The translations under genes and the position numbers were made by a program. The notes below the pieces were generated by a model that worked only from the letters and a program-made list of their open reading frames with translations, did not search any database and had not been told where the DNA came from. A stretch of DNA of 8,736 nt, taken from JADFAK01 sp047615865. GTDB lineage: Bacteria > Bacteroidota > Bacteroidia > Flavobacteriales_D > Sanyastnellaceae. The stretch is taken from the NCBI GenBank assembly GCA_047615865.1, contig JBLHIB010000127.1, forward strand, positions 1 to 8,736, written 5' to 3'. How positions within the stretch are numbered: position 1 is the first letter of the stretch; each line of letters begins with the position of its first letter. Below are positions 1 through 7,279 of the stretch, piece after piece.

Positions 1-1
1 G

Positions 2-1195
2 CTAAGCTTTCAAAAGCAACAACTCTACATGCAAATGGGTAAGCCAGAAAAAGCACTCGAGGAGTTGGAAAAGCTCGTTGCTCAATACCCTAGCCAAATT
101 GAATATCAAGGCATGCTCGCGCAGTTCTATGCGGAAAGCGGCGACGACAAAAAGACGCTTGAGGCTTTTGAAAAAATGAAGCGCATTGATCCCAATAGTG
201 GTTTTTATCACATGCTGTTGTCGGAATATTACGCTACCAAAGGAAAAGACCAGCAATCGTATGAAGAAATGCTAATTGCTTTTCAAAGCGATGAAGTTTC
301 CATCGATGAGAAAATTGGGGTTTTACTTCGATTCTATTCTGTGACGGATTACAACCCTGATATGCTCCCACGAGCCTACAAGTTACTGGACATTACAGTA
401 GACGTTCACCCTGGTGAGTCAAAAGCATATGCCATGTACGGCGACTATCACTTGCGAGAAAACCGCATTCAAGAAGCGCGCAACATGTATCTCAAAGCAG
501 TGCAATTGGATAAAACACGCAGCACCATTTGGACTCAACTTTTAATCCTTGAATCACAGTTGGCCAATTGGAAGGCGCTTGAAGAAGAAAGCCAAGAAGC
601 TGTTAACCTCTTCCCTGCACAGCCTGAATTCTTTCTTTACTTGGGAATTTCTCAAGGTGAAAATGGCAATACTGATGAAGCAGTCGACAACCTAAACATG
701 GGCCGCATGCTAGTCATCGAGAATCCGGGGTTGGAATCGCAGTTTTTTGCTTCGCTTGGAGATATTTACCACAAAATGGGCGAGCACAGCAAATCGGACA
801 ATAGTTATGAAGAGGCGCTGCGTATCAATCCAGACAATGTATTTGTATTGAACAATTACGCCTATTACCTATCCATGCGAAAGGAAAACCTTCCTCGTGC
901 AGTGGTAATGGCCAAACATGCCAATGAAATTCAACCTGGTCAGCCGTCTTTCCAAGACACGTATGGCTGGGTATTATTCCAAACAGGAAAATTCGAAGAA
1001 GCACTCAACTGGATCCAAGCTTCTATGGATGCAGGCGGAGATCAAAGTCCAGAAGTAGTTGAACATTTTGGTGACGCCCTTTTCAAAAACAACCGCGAAG
1101 AAGAAGCTCTATATTTCTGGCAAAAGGCCTTAGAACTAGGAGCTGATACAGAAAATCTACGCAAGAAAATCGAAGAAAAGACGCTCTATGAGTAG
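2..1195 (+). CDS. Tetratricopeptide repeat (TPR) protein, 5'-truncated by the window edge
   Basis: The frame is open from the first complete codon at position 2, reading LSFQKQQLYMQMG, so the gene begins upstream; the first Met codon, at 29, is probably internal. 397 residues are visible, made of repeated helical pairs with TPR spacing: alternating small and aromatic residues, and repeat ends such as RIDPNS, QLDKTRS and RINPDN. The block at about 840-1010 (LNNYAYYLS, then QDTYGWVLFQTGKFEEAL) is typical of a conserved Bacteroidota TPR family that, from memory, is usually about 550-600 residues, so roughly a third is missing. TPRs are protein-binding scaffolds; no enzymatic motif is visible and the partner is unknown. 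Its stop overlaps the next gene's start by 8 bp, suggesting one operon with the DUF4292 lipoprotein and M23-like protein and hence an envelope role; that role is inferred. The signal peptide, if any, lies outside the window. Confidence 0.93.
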   Translation, partial: LSFQKQQLYMQMGKPEKALEELEKLVAQYPSQIEYQGMLAQFYAESGDDKKTLEAFEKMKRIDPNSGFYHMLLSEYYATKGKDQQSYEEMLIAFQSDEVSIDEKIGVLLRFYSVTDYNPDMLPRAYKLLDITVDVHPGESKAYAMYGDYHLRENRIQEARNMYLKAVQLDKTRSTIWTQLLILESQLANWKALEEESQEAVNLFPAQPEFFLYLGISQGENGNTDEAVDNLNMGRMLVIENPGLESQFFASLGDIYHKMGEHSKSDNSYEEALRINPDNVFVLNNYAYYLSMRKENLPRAVVMAKHANEIQPGQPSFQDTYGWVLFQTGKFEEALNWIQASMDAGGDQSPEVVEHFGDALFKNNREEEALYFWQKALELGADTENLRKKIEEKTLYE

Positions 1196-2105
1196 ACTGC
1201 GCTGGGATTCGAGATGGGTGATATTGGTCTTTTTGAGTGCGTTGATGTTTTCATCATGCTCCAATTCAAGAAGACTTGCCAAGGGAAAACCGTTGCGCAA
1301 GTACGGCGCTGGCACAGTAATAAACAAGAATAAAAAAGCAGATTTCGACTTTGAGTGGATAGGGATGAAAATGTCGGTAGATTTTGACTCTCCAGACAAG
1401 TCTCAAGATTTCAAAGCGACGGTCCGCATGCGCAAGGATAGCATTATTTGGATCTCGATTGCGCCTACTGCCAACATCGAAATGATCCGAATGGTAATCA
1501 CGCCCGATTCGCTAAAATACATTAGCAAGATTCCCAACAACAAGCACTATTACCTTGGAAATTTTGAAAAGGTAAGCGAAGTAGCGCAAATGGAGTTGGA
1601 CTTTGATTTGATTCAAAATATCCTAGTCGGCAATGCCATATTTCTAGACAAGCACGAGGACAATTACACCAATATTATCGATGATCAACAGTATTGTGTA
1701 ATGGCCAAATTCAGCAGAAAACTGAAAAAGATCGTCGGCATAGATGAAAAAGAAGTTCTCCCATCTACCAATTTTACCATTGCGCCATCAGAGAAAAAAT
1801 ACCGCCGCTTGAAGAACAGAGCGGAGTTTGATGAGATCACGGTAAAGCGCTTTTGGATGAACGGCTATAACTTCAAATTGGAGCGATCCTTATTCAATGA
1901 TTTCTACTACAACCGTGACATTGAGCTCAACTATGCAGACTTCAAAGAAGAAGATGGGCAATTGTATCCGTCCAAAGGACGTTTTAAAGTAACCTCCGCA
2001 GATACTTGGCAAGAGTTAAAGTTCAAGATCACCAGATTGAGCGTCAACAAGCCGTATAAAATCGATTTCGACATACCTGAGAATTATGATCGTCGCTGGG
2101 AATAA
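1188..2105 (+). CDS. DUF4292 family lipoprotein
   Basis: A 305-residue protein starting with a basic N-terminus, a hydrophobic stretch at about 10-22 (VILVFLSALMF) and Cys24 in the sequence FSSC, a relaxed lipobox; it is therefore predicted to be exported and lipid-anchored. The rest is mostly beta-rich with paired charged and aromatic residues, and includes WIGMKMSVDF and RKDSIIWISI. That pattern, with the length and gene position, matches the Bacteroidota family DUF4292, thought to resemble the LolA/LolB lipoprotein-carrier fold. No catalytic motif is visible and the biochemical function is unknown. The ATG at 1188 lies inside the end of the TPR gene and is the only start that keeps the signal peptide. 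The 3' end overlaps the M23-like gene by 20 bp. A part in lipoprotein or envelope assembly is inference from fold and context. Confidence 0.9.
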   Translation: MSRLRWDSRWVILVFLSALMFSSCSNSRRLAKGKPLRKYGAGTVINKNKKADFDFEWIGMKMSVDFDSPDKSQDFKATVRMRKDSIIWISIAPTANIEMIRMVITPDSLKYISKIPNNKHYYLGNFEKVSEVAQMELDFDLIQNILVGNAIFLDKHEDNYTNIIDDQQYCVMAKFSRKLKKIVGIDEKEVLPSTNFTIAPSEKKYRRLKNRAEFDEITVKRFWMNGYNFKLERSLFNDFYYNRDIELNYADFKEEDGQLYPSKGRFKVTSADTWQELKFKITRLSVNKPYKIDFDIPENYDRRWE

Positions 2106-3297
2106 AACTGTATTCATACTCTTTGCCTTTATGGCAATGGCCTTTGCAGGGTTTGGTCAGTCCAAAGCAGAACTGCAGAAGCAGCGCGATGTCATCAACG
2201 AGCAAATTCGCTACACAAAGAAGCTTATTGCCGAGGCGGAAGAAAACAAGCAGGCTACAAATCAGCAGCTGCTCATTCTCAACAAACAAATCAATTTGCG
2301 CAAGCGTCTCATCAACAACATGAGCTCAGAAATTGATGAAATCGACCAAGACATAAGTTCGATGCAAGGAGAAGTGGTGAGTTTGGAGGACCAAATCAAC
2401 CTACTCAAAAGTGAGTACGCGGCCATGCTCAAAGCCAATTATCAAAACCGTCGAGCGCAAGACAAGCTTATGTATATTTTCTCTTCGGAGGACTTCAATC
2501 AGGCTTTTAAGCGTGCGAAGATGATGACTTACTACGCCGAAATTCGGAGCCGACAAGTCAACGATATCAAAGAGAAGCAAAACGACCTTTCAGGGACGAT
2601 TACAACATTAGAAACCACAAGAAAGGAAAAAGAATCCTTGGTTTCAGAACAAAAGGAAGAGAGCAATAAACTTCAAGGAGACAAGCAGTCGCGACAAAGC
2701 ACGTTGAACAACTTGAAGGAACAAGAGTCTGATTTACGCGCCCAGCAAAAGCAACAGGAGAAAGAACGACAAAAGCTCAACTCGGCAATTCAACGTATTA
2801 TCGAAGAAGCTCTACGCGCCGAAAAGAAGAAGAACAACGGAGTCTTTTCACTTACGCCCGAGGGAAAGATTATTTCGGAAAACTTCGAGAAAAATAAGGG
2901 CGGCCTCCCTTGGCCAGTAATCCGTGGAGTGATCACCATGAAATTTGGTGAGCAAGCCCACCCTTCTATCCCAGGAATCGTCATTACCAACAACGGAATT
3001 GACATAAGTACTGATAAAAACTCGAGCATACTAGCCATATTCGAAGGAGAAGTGACCTCAATTTTTAGTCTGCCAGGAGCCGGCTACAATGTCATCATCT
3101 CGCACGGAGCTTATCGCACAGTTTACACCAATCTCCAAGAAGTGAAAATCGCAAAAGGCGACGTCGTTTCGGCTAAAGAGACCATTGGAACGATCATAAC
3201 AGAAGACTCGAAGTCCATTGCCCACGTGGAGATATGGAAGATCAGTACGACCGGCGGTGTAGCTCAGAATCCTGAGTATTGGTTGAGTAAGAAGTAG
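2086..3297 (+). CDS. EnvC-like exported coiled-coil protein with degenerate M23 (LytM) domain
   Basis: A 403-residue protein. Residues 1-25 are a signal peptide ending FAGFGQS. Residues about 27-245 are a long Glu/Lys/Gln-rich coiled coil, broken near 125-160. Residues about 283-403 form a LytM/M23 domain (GLPWPVIRG, NGIDIS, GDVVSAKETIG, NPEYWL). This is the layout of EnvC, which lies in the periplasm and activates cell-wall amidases during division. In active M23 enzymes zinc is held by HxxxD and HxH. Here the first His is Asn302 (NNGID, Asp306 kept) and the last is Glu382 (HVE, His380 kept); the usual YxHL loop is YTNL (Asn349). Two of three zinc ligands are absent, so a non-catalytic activator is more likely than a hydrolase; databases would still label it a peptidase. 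The start at 2086, inside the DUF4292 gene, is needed for the signal peptide. It is the last gene of the overlapping cluster. Confidence 0.93.
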   Translation: MIVAGNKTVFILFAFMAMAFAGFGQSKAELQKQRDVINEQIRYTKKLIAEAEENKQATNQQLLILNKQINLRKRLINNMSSEIDEIDQDISSMQGEVVSLEDQINLLKSEYAAMLKANYQNRRAQDKLMYIFSSEDFNQAFKRAKMMTYYAEIRSRQVNDIKEKQNDLSGTITTLETTRKEKESLVSEQKEESNKLQGDKQSRQSTLNNLKEQESDLRAQQKQQEKERQKLNSAIQRIIEEALRAEKKKNNGVFSLTPEGKIISENFEKNKGGLPWPVIRGVITMKFGEQAHPSIPGIVITNNGIDISTDKNSSILAIFEGEVTSIFSLPGAGYNVIISHGAYRTVYTNLQEVKIAKGDVVSAKETIGTIITEDSKSIAHVEIWKISTTGGVAQNPEYWLSKK

Positions 3298-3314
3298 GGA
3301 GAAAAGCTCACTAA

Positions 3315-3341
3315 TTGTCTTAAGCATAAGAACTATATTTG
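3315..3341 (+). promoter_or_regulatory. Bacteroidota-type promoter upstream of the small lipoprotein gene
   Basis: TATATTTG at 3334-3341 matches the Bacteroidota -7 consensus TAnnTTTG exactly. A TTG at 3315-3317 could be the -33 element, but the gap is 16 bp, slightly shorter than usual. The -7 element ends 16 bp before the ATG at 3358, implying a very short leader. It lies in the 60-bp gap after the M23-like gene, where a new transcription unit would be expected to start. Confidence 0.45.
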
Positions 3342-3357
3342 TCCAAAGCCTGCAAGC

Positions 3358-3768
3358 ATGAAAAACATATTTTTACTCGCTCTTCTAGCCGCATTTGCCG
3401 GAGGCTGCAAAAAAGTCCCTGGAGAAGGAGGTAACTCTTCGATAAGTGGAAATGTACTCAAAGAATACCGCTTGGTATTGAGCAATCCCGCTACCGAACA
3501 ATACACCACGGCCGCAGCTGATGAGGATGTGTATATCGTTTATGGTGCACATACATCACCTGATGATAAAGTGCAGACCAACTACGACGGCGATTTCGAG
3601 TTCAGAAACTTGCGACCTGGTGATTATACAATCTATGTATACAGCAAGGACACGACAGGCGCAACGCAGGTAGATGAAAATCGTATGCCTATTATCCTCG
3701 ACGTTGAGATTTCAGATAAGAAACAGGAACTTGTTGTCGACGACGTAACCATCTACGATGAGATCTAA
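3358..3768 (+). CDS. Small lipoprotein with a transthyretin-like (carboxypeptidase regulatory-like) beta domain
   Basis: A 136-residue protein. Residues 1-16 are a lipoprotein signal peptide (FLLALLAAFAGG) followed by the lipid-accepting Cys17 in AGGC. The mature chain is short and acidic. SISGNV near the start and DGDFEFRNLRPGDYTIYVYS in the middle are the hallmarks of a small beta-sandwich of the carboxypeptidase regulatory-like / Cna-B-like type, where a strand with G-x-F-x-F is followed by L-x-P-G-x-Y-x-I. Such domains usually mediate binding or surface display rather than catalysis. It has its own likely promoter (TATATTTG at 3334-3341), and its end overlaps the DUF2490 gene by 11 bp, so the two are probably made together and may work together at the outer membrane. 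I do not recognise a named family; the partner is unknown. Confidence 0.85.
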   Translation: MKNIFLLALLAAFAGGCKKVPGEGGNSSISGNVLKEYRLVLSNPATEQYTTAAADEDVYIVYGAHTSPDDKVQTNYDGDFEFRNLRPGDYTIYVYSKDTTGATQVDENRMPIILDVEISDKKQELVVDDVTIYDEI

Positions 3769-4474
3769 ACTTCTCCTCTTACTCTTCTCTTTCCCGCTTC
3801 TCGCCATAGGCCAAATCAATGATTACGGCACCTGGTTATCAGCTGGATTATCGAAAGATGTGACCAAGAATATCTCTTTCTCTGCTGAAGGACAGGCTCG
3901 AATTGACGTGCAATATGGCGAATTAGCAACTTCGTTTGTAGATGCCTCGCTGAAATTCAAGATCACCAAATTTGCAGCCGTGGCCTTTGACTACCGATTT
4001 GGAAATAGAAAGCAAGACGACGGATATTACAACTTACGACAACGAAGTGCCTTCAATTTATATTTAGACCACAAATTCGGTAAAGTGAAAGTAGCCTACC
4101 GTGGACGCTATCAATTGAGTCAGTCGGCGATAAGCTCAGGCGAAGAAATCGCAGATTTCTCCAACGCTTTTCGAAGTAAACTAAGTGTGAAAAGAAAGAT
4201 TGCCAAGCGAACTGCAATGGGTATGTCGGGTGAACTTTATATCACTTCAGATAACGACGGAAACTATTCTCCAAGCGACATGAGGCTATCAGCCAAGGTT
4301 GAACGGAAAGTTGGAAAACGCACCTACCTTTCGGGGGGTATTATCATGGATCGTGCTTTCGACCGCATGGTTCCCAAGCAGGAATTTATCTTGTCCTTGG
4401 GCTATACCTATGAATTCAAAGGCAAGTTTTTCAAGAAAAAGAACAAAATCGCCGATGCGATCATGCCAGACTAA
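3758..4474 (+). CDS. DUF2490 family predicted outer-membrane beta-barrel protein
   Basis: A 238-residue protein with a signal peptide at 1-18 (LLLLLFSFPLLAIG, cleavage probably before Gln19). The rest is a run of amphipathic beta strands with alternating hydrophobic residues and many Tyr, Phe and Arg: GTWLSAGLSKDV, NISFSAEGQARID, AVAFDYRFGNR, YNLRQRSAFNLYLDHKF, KVKVAYRGRYQLS and a last strand FILSLGYTYEF. These features match DUF2490, a common Bacteroidota outer-membrane family with no assigned function. The last strand is followed by an unusual Lys-rich tail of about 18 residues (GKFFKKKNKIADAIMPD), so the chain does not end on the aromatic residue typical of many barrels. The ATG at 3758 lies inside the upstream lipoprotein gene, suggesting coupled translation. 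The next gene is 131 bp away. It might be a pore, or an anchor for the lipoprotein; the sequence does not decide. Confidence 0.87.
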   Translation: MRSKLLLLLFSFPLLAIGQINDYGTWLSAGLSKDVTKNISFSAEGQARIDVQYGELATSFVDASLKFKITKFAAVAFDYRFGNRKQDDGYYNLRQRSAFNLYLDHKFGKVKVAYRGRYQLSQSAISSGEEIADFSNAFRSKLSVKRKIAKRTAMGMSGELYITSDNDGNYSPSDMRLSAKVERKVGKRTYLSGGIIMDRAFDRMVPKQEFILSLGYTYEFKGKFFKKKNKIADAIMPD

Positions 4475-4605
4475 GCCTACAGCCTCATAACTTCTTGTCT
4501 GCCCTACTTTTACACTCAATTCTTCTGAAAATTAATATTTAACCTTTCAATCGGGGGGACGAAGCGTATTATATTGTACTAGTTTTTGAAACCATCAACC
4601 CAATC

Positions 4606-7263
4606 ATGAAACAAGTTCTACTCGCCGTTCTTTTCGTTGCCGCATGCTTCATCAACAATGCACAAGAAACTCCCTTCATATCTGGAGAACTCTTGGTGCA
4701 AATGGAGTCTGGGCAAACAGCCGAATTCCTTATTGCCGATCTCACATCTTCACATGCACAACTTCACTCGATGAAGATTATGCGTTGCGTGAATCGCCCA
4801 ATGAATATTTGGCAGCTCTCTTTTGACCAAGAAGACGTAAATAATTATGAGCTCAAACGTTTAGTATCTCTGCAAAAAGGAGTGTCCAATGTGCAATTCA
4901 ACCACTTGGTAAGCGAACGAAGTACCACACCAGACGATTCGAATTTCGACGAACAATGGCATCACTTGCAATCAAGCGATAAGGATATCGATACCGATCT
5001 AGCTTGGGACATTACCACAGGAGGGCAAACTTTCTTTGGAGACGACATCGTTGTATGTGTGATCGAAGGAGGAGGTTCCGATTGGAACCACGTGGATCTT
5101 ATCGACAACCACTGGGTAAATACATACGAAATTCCAAACAACAATGTTGATGATGACAACAATGGATTTGTAGATGACTTCAATGGATGGGATCCTCAAG
5201 ACGAGGATGATGATGTAGGAGCCGGAAATCACGGTACAAAAGTTTCTTCAATGATTGGCTCTACTGGAAACAATGGTATTGGCGTAGCAGGTGTAAACTG
5301 GGACGTAGATATTATGCAAGTAGGTATCGGTTCTTTGAATGAAGCGAATGTTCTTGCGGCATACGAGTACCCTTTGGTGATGCGCCAGATGTACAATGCA
5401 TCGGGTGGTTCAGAAGGGGCTTTTGTGGTTGCGACGAATGCCAGTTGGGGTATTGATAACGGTCAACCAGCAGATGCTCCTTTGTGGTGCGCTGTCTATG
5501 ACACCCTTGGTGTTCACGGTGTATTGAACTGTGGTGCTACAGCAAACAATAATGTCAATATTGATGTGGTAGGAGATTTGCCGACAGGCTGTGGAAGTGA
5601 TTATATGATTTCAGTAACCGCTACGGATGTAAACGACGTGCGAACTTTCTCGGGATATGGAGCGACGACAATCGATCTTGCCGCACCGGGAGCATCAGTA
5701 TATATGGCCGAAAACACGAATTCTTATGGCAATTCATCGGGAACTTCATTTGCTTCTCCATGTGTGGCAGGTATTATCGCTTTGATGTATTCTGCACCTT
5801 GTCCTTCTTTTTCTGCTTTGGTGTATGCTAGTCCGCAAGAAAGCGCCAACTATGTACGCCAGGCTTTGTTCGATGGTGTAGATCCAGTAGACAACCTAAG
5901 CGATGAGTGCGTAACGGGTGGACGGGCAAATGCCAACAACAGTTTAATGCTCATCATGGATGAATGTTCGTTCAACGAGTGTTTTACGCCTTTTGCTTTA
6001 GTAGTGAACGCAGCTGGACAGGATGATTACACAATAAGCTGGGGAGCAACAGATGCAATGATCCTCTTTGACTTGCGCTACCGAATTGTAGGAAGTGACA
6101 CGTGGACTGAAGTATCTGAACTTACGGCTACCGAGTATTTACTTCTAAATCAAACGTGGTGTACGACTTATGAAGTTCAAGTATTGGCGTATTGTGATGA
6201 TGACACACAAAGTGACTGGAGCGCTTCTGTGGAATGGACAACCAACGGTTGTTGTGTAGCGCCAAACCCGTCTTCTTTCTCTCTGGAATCGGTTTTTGCG
6301 ACTTCTGCATTGGTAGGATGGGAAGATATTTTGGCTGCTGAGACTTACGATATAGAAGTGAGTGAAAGTGGCGCGGGGGTATGGTCTGACTATGGATCAT
6401 ATTCTGATCCCGAAGCCGAAATAACTCCATTGGACTCATGCAATAATTACGATTTGCGTGTCAAGTCAGTATGTGCTGCAGAGGAAAGCGACTTTTCGGA
6501 GATATTTTCATTCAACACGCCTGGGTGCGGAAGCTGTTCTTCTATTGAATATTGCGAAGTTACGGGCGACGGATCGCAAGAGTGGATAGCGCGGGTTGTT
6601 TTGAATAGCATTGATAATGAATCAGGCAGTGACGCAGGTTATGGTGACTACACATCTATCTCGACTGAATTGAATCCTGGCGGAGCATATACCATCACGT
6701 TGGAGCCTGGCTTCAGCACAGGATCAGCGTGGACTGAATATTTCATGGTGTGGATTGACTACAATGCCAACGGTGAATTTGAAGACAATGAAGTGGCTTA
6801 CGATCCAGGGGAAACTACAACTGTGGCAATTTCAGGTACTATTAATGTGCCCTTGGATGCTTATCCGGGTTCAATAAGAATGCGTGTTGCAATGGACTAT
6901 CAAGGTACGATTGGCGGTGGTAACAACCCGACTCCATGTGATCCACTGGCGTATGGCGAGTTTGAAGATTACTGCATCCACATGAGCGACGAGGTGAGTG
7001 TTGAAGAGGCTTCGATTGACGCCTTCACAATTTTCCCGAATCCAGCTAGCGATCAACTTACGATCAAGTGGTCTGAATCTACCAAATTGAAGTCTGCTGC
7101 AATCCTTGATCTTCGAGGCAAGGTTATCTTTAATAAAGATCAGCCCTACGGGCAAATGTCTGTTCTGGATTTAAGCAACTTTGCCGATGGAGTTTACTTC
7201 ATTCGATTAGTTGATGAGAACGACTTTGTTACAACGAAGCAAGTTGTAGTACAAAAGAAATAG
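4606..7263 (+). CDS. Secreted S8 (subtilisin-like) serine protease with Fn3, GEVED and T9SS sorting domains
   Basis: An 885-residue modular exoprotein. Residues 1-20 are a signal peptide (cleavage likely at NNA|Q). About 22-115 is a propeptide (FISGELLVQM). About 125-455 is the S8 domain: His209 in NHGTKV, nucleophile Ser381 in GTSFASP, and an oxyanion Asn likely at 314. The catalytic Asp position holds Glu154 (VIEGGGSDWNHVDL). An Asp/Asn-rich insertion at about 178-205 (VDDDNNGFVDDFNGW) probably binds calcium. Two Cys-containing Fn3 domains follow (about 459-547 and 551-640), then a GEVED domain (about 647-795, GEFEDYC at 784-790). About 805-885 is a type A T9SS signal (FTIFPNPASDQLTI, DGVYFIRL). 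It should cross the outer membrane by T9SS and be released or surface-bound; substrate unknown. The ATG at 4606 is the only start preserving the signal peptide. The 131 bp upstream shows no convincing promoter or terminator. Confidence 0.95.
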   Translation: MKQVLLAVLFVAACFINNAQETPFISGELLVQMESGQTAEFLIADLTSSHAQLHSMKIMRCVNRPMNIWQLSFDQEDVNNYELKRLVSLQKGVSNVQFNHLVSERSTTPDDSNFDEQWHHLQSSDKDIDTDLAWDITTGGQTFFGDDIVVCVIEGGGSDWNHVDLIDNHWVNTYEIPNNNVDDDNNGFVDDFNGWDPQDEDDDVGAGNHGTKVSSMIGSTGNNGIGVAGVNWDVDIMQVGIGSLNEANVLAAYEYPLVMRQMYNASGGSEGAFVVATNASWGIDNGQPADAPLWCAVYDTLGVHGVLNCGATANNNVNIDVVGDLPTGCGSDYMISVTATDVNDVRTFSGYGATTIDLAAPGASVYMAENTNSYGNSSGTSFASPCVAGIIALMYSAPCPSFSALVYASPQESANYVRQALFDGVDPVDNLSDECVTGGRANANNSLMLIMDECSFNECFTPFALVVNAAGQDDYTISWGATDAMILFDLRYRIVGSDTWTEVSELTATEYLLLNQTWCTTYEVQVLAYCDDDTQSDWSASVEWTTNGCCVAPNPSSFSLESVFATSALVGWEDILAAETYDIEVSESGAGVWSDYGSYSDPEAEITPLDSCNNYDLRVKSVCAAEESDFSEIFSFNTPGCGSCSSIEYCEVTGDGSQEWIARVVLNSIDNESGSDAGYGDYTSISTELNPGGAYTITLEPGFSTGSAWTEYFMVWIDYNANGEFEDNEVAYDPGETTTVAISGTINVPLDAYPGSIRMRVAMDYQGTIGGGNNPTPCDPLAYGEFEDYCIHMSDEVSVEEASIDAFTIFPNPASDQLTIKWSESTKLKSAAILDLRGKVIFNKDQPYGQMSVLDLSNFADGVYFIRLVDENDFVTTKQVVVQKK

Positions 7264-7279
7264 GCCTATTTCACTTTTT
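7257..7279. terminator. Palindrome at convergent gene ends, possible bidirectional terminator
   Basis: GAAATAGGCCTATTTC at 7257-7272 is a perfect 16-bp palindrome. It holds the protease stop (TAG, 7261-7263) and the stop of the opposing gene (CTA, 7266-7268). As RNA it could form a 6-bp stem with a GGCC loop. On the plus strand T5 follows at 7275-7279; on the minus strand TTTC is followed by TTTT. It may therefore end transcription both ways, but the stem is short and AT-rich. Confidence 0.45.

Noticed and set aside
1..9. GCTAAGCTT at the left edge repeated at 7781-7789
   Set aside because: A 9-bp match, one copy inside the TPR gene and one at the end of the RND gene, with no flanking similarity; chance, not an attachment site or transposon end.
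4571..4588. Possible promoter TAGTTTTTG before the protease gene
   Set aside because: The spacing inside the element is one base too long for TAnnTTTG, and no TTG lies at the right distance upstream; not enough to call.
4606..4665. Possible lipobox (VAAC, Cys14) in the protease signal peptide
   Set aside because: The hydrophobic core continues past the Cys and a good signal peptidase I site (NNA|Q) follows, as expected for T9SS cargo; a lipoprotein reading is less likely.
6128..6439. A 103-residue frame opposite the protease gene
   Set aside because: It lies antisense to the Fn3 region, its sequence has no domain, and the plus-strand protein is clearly real.
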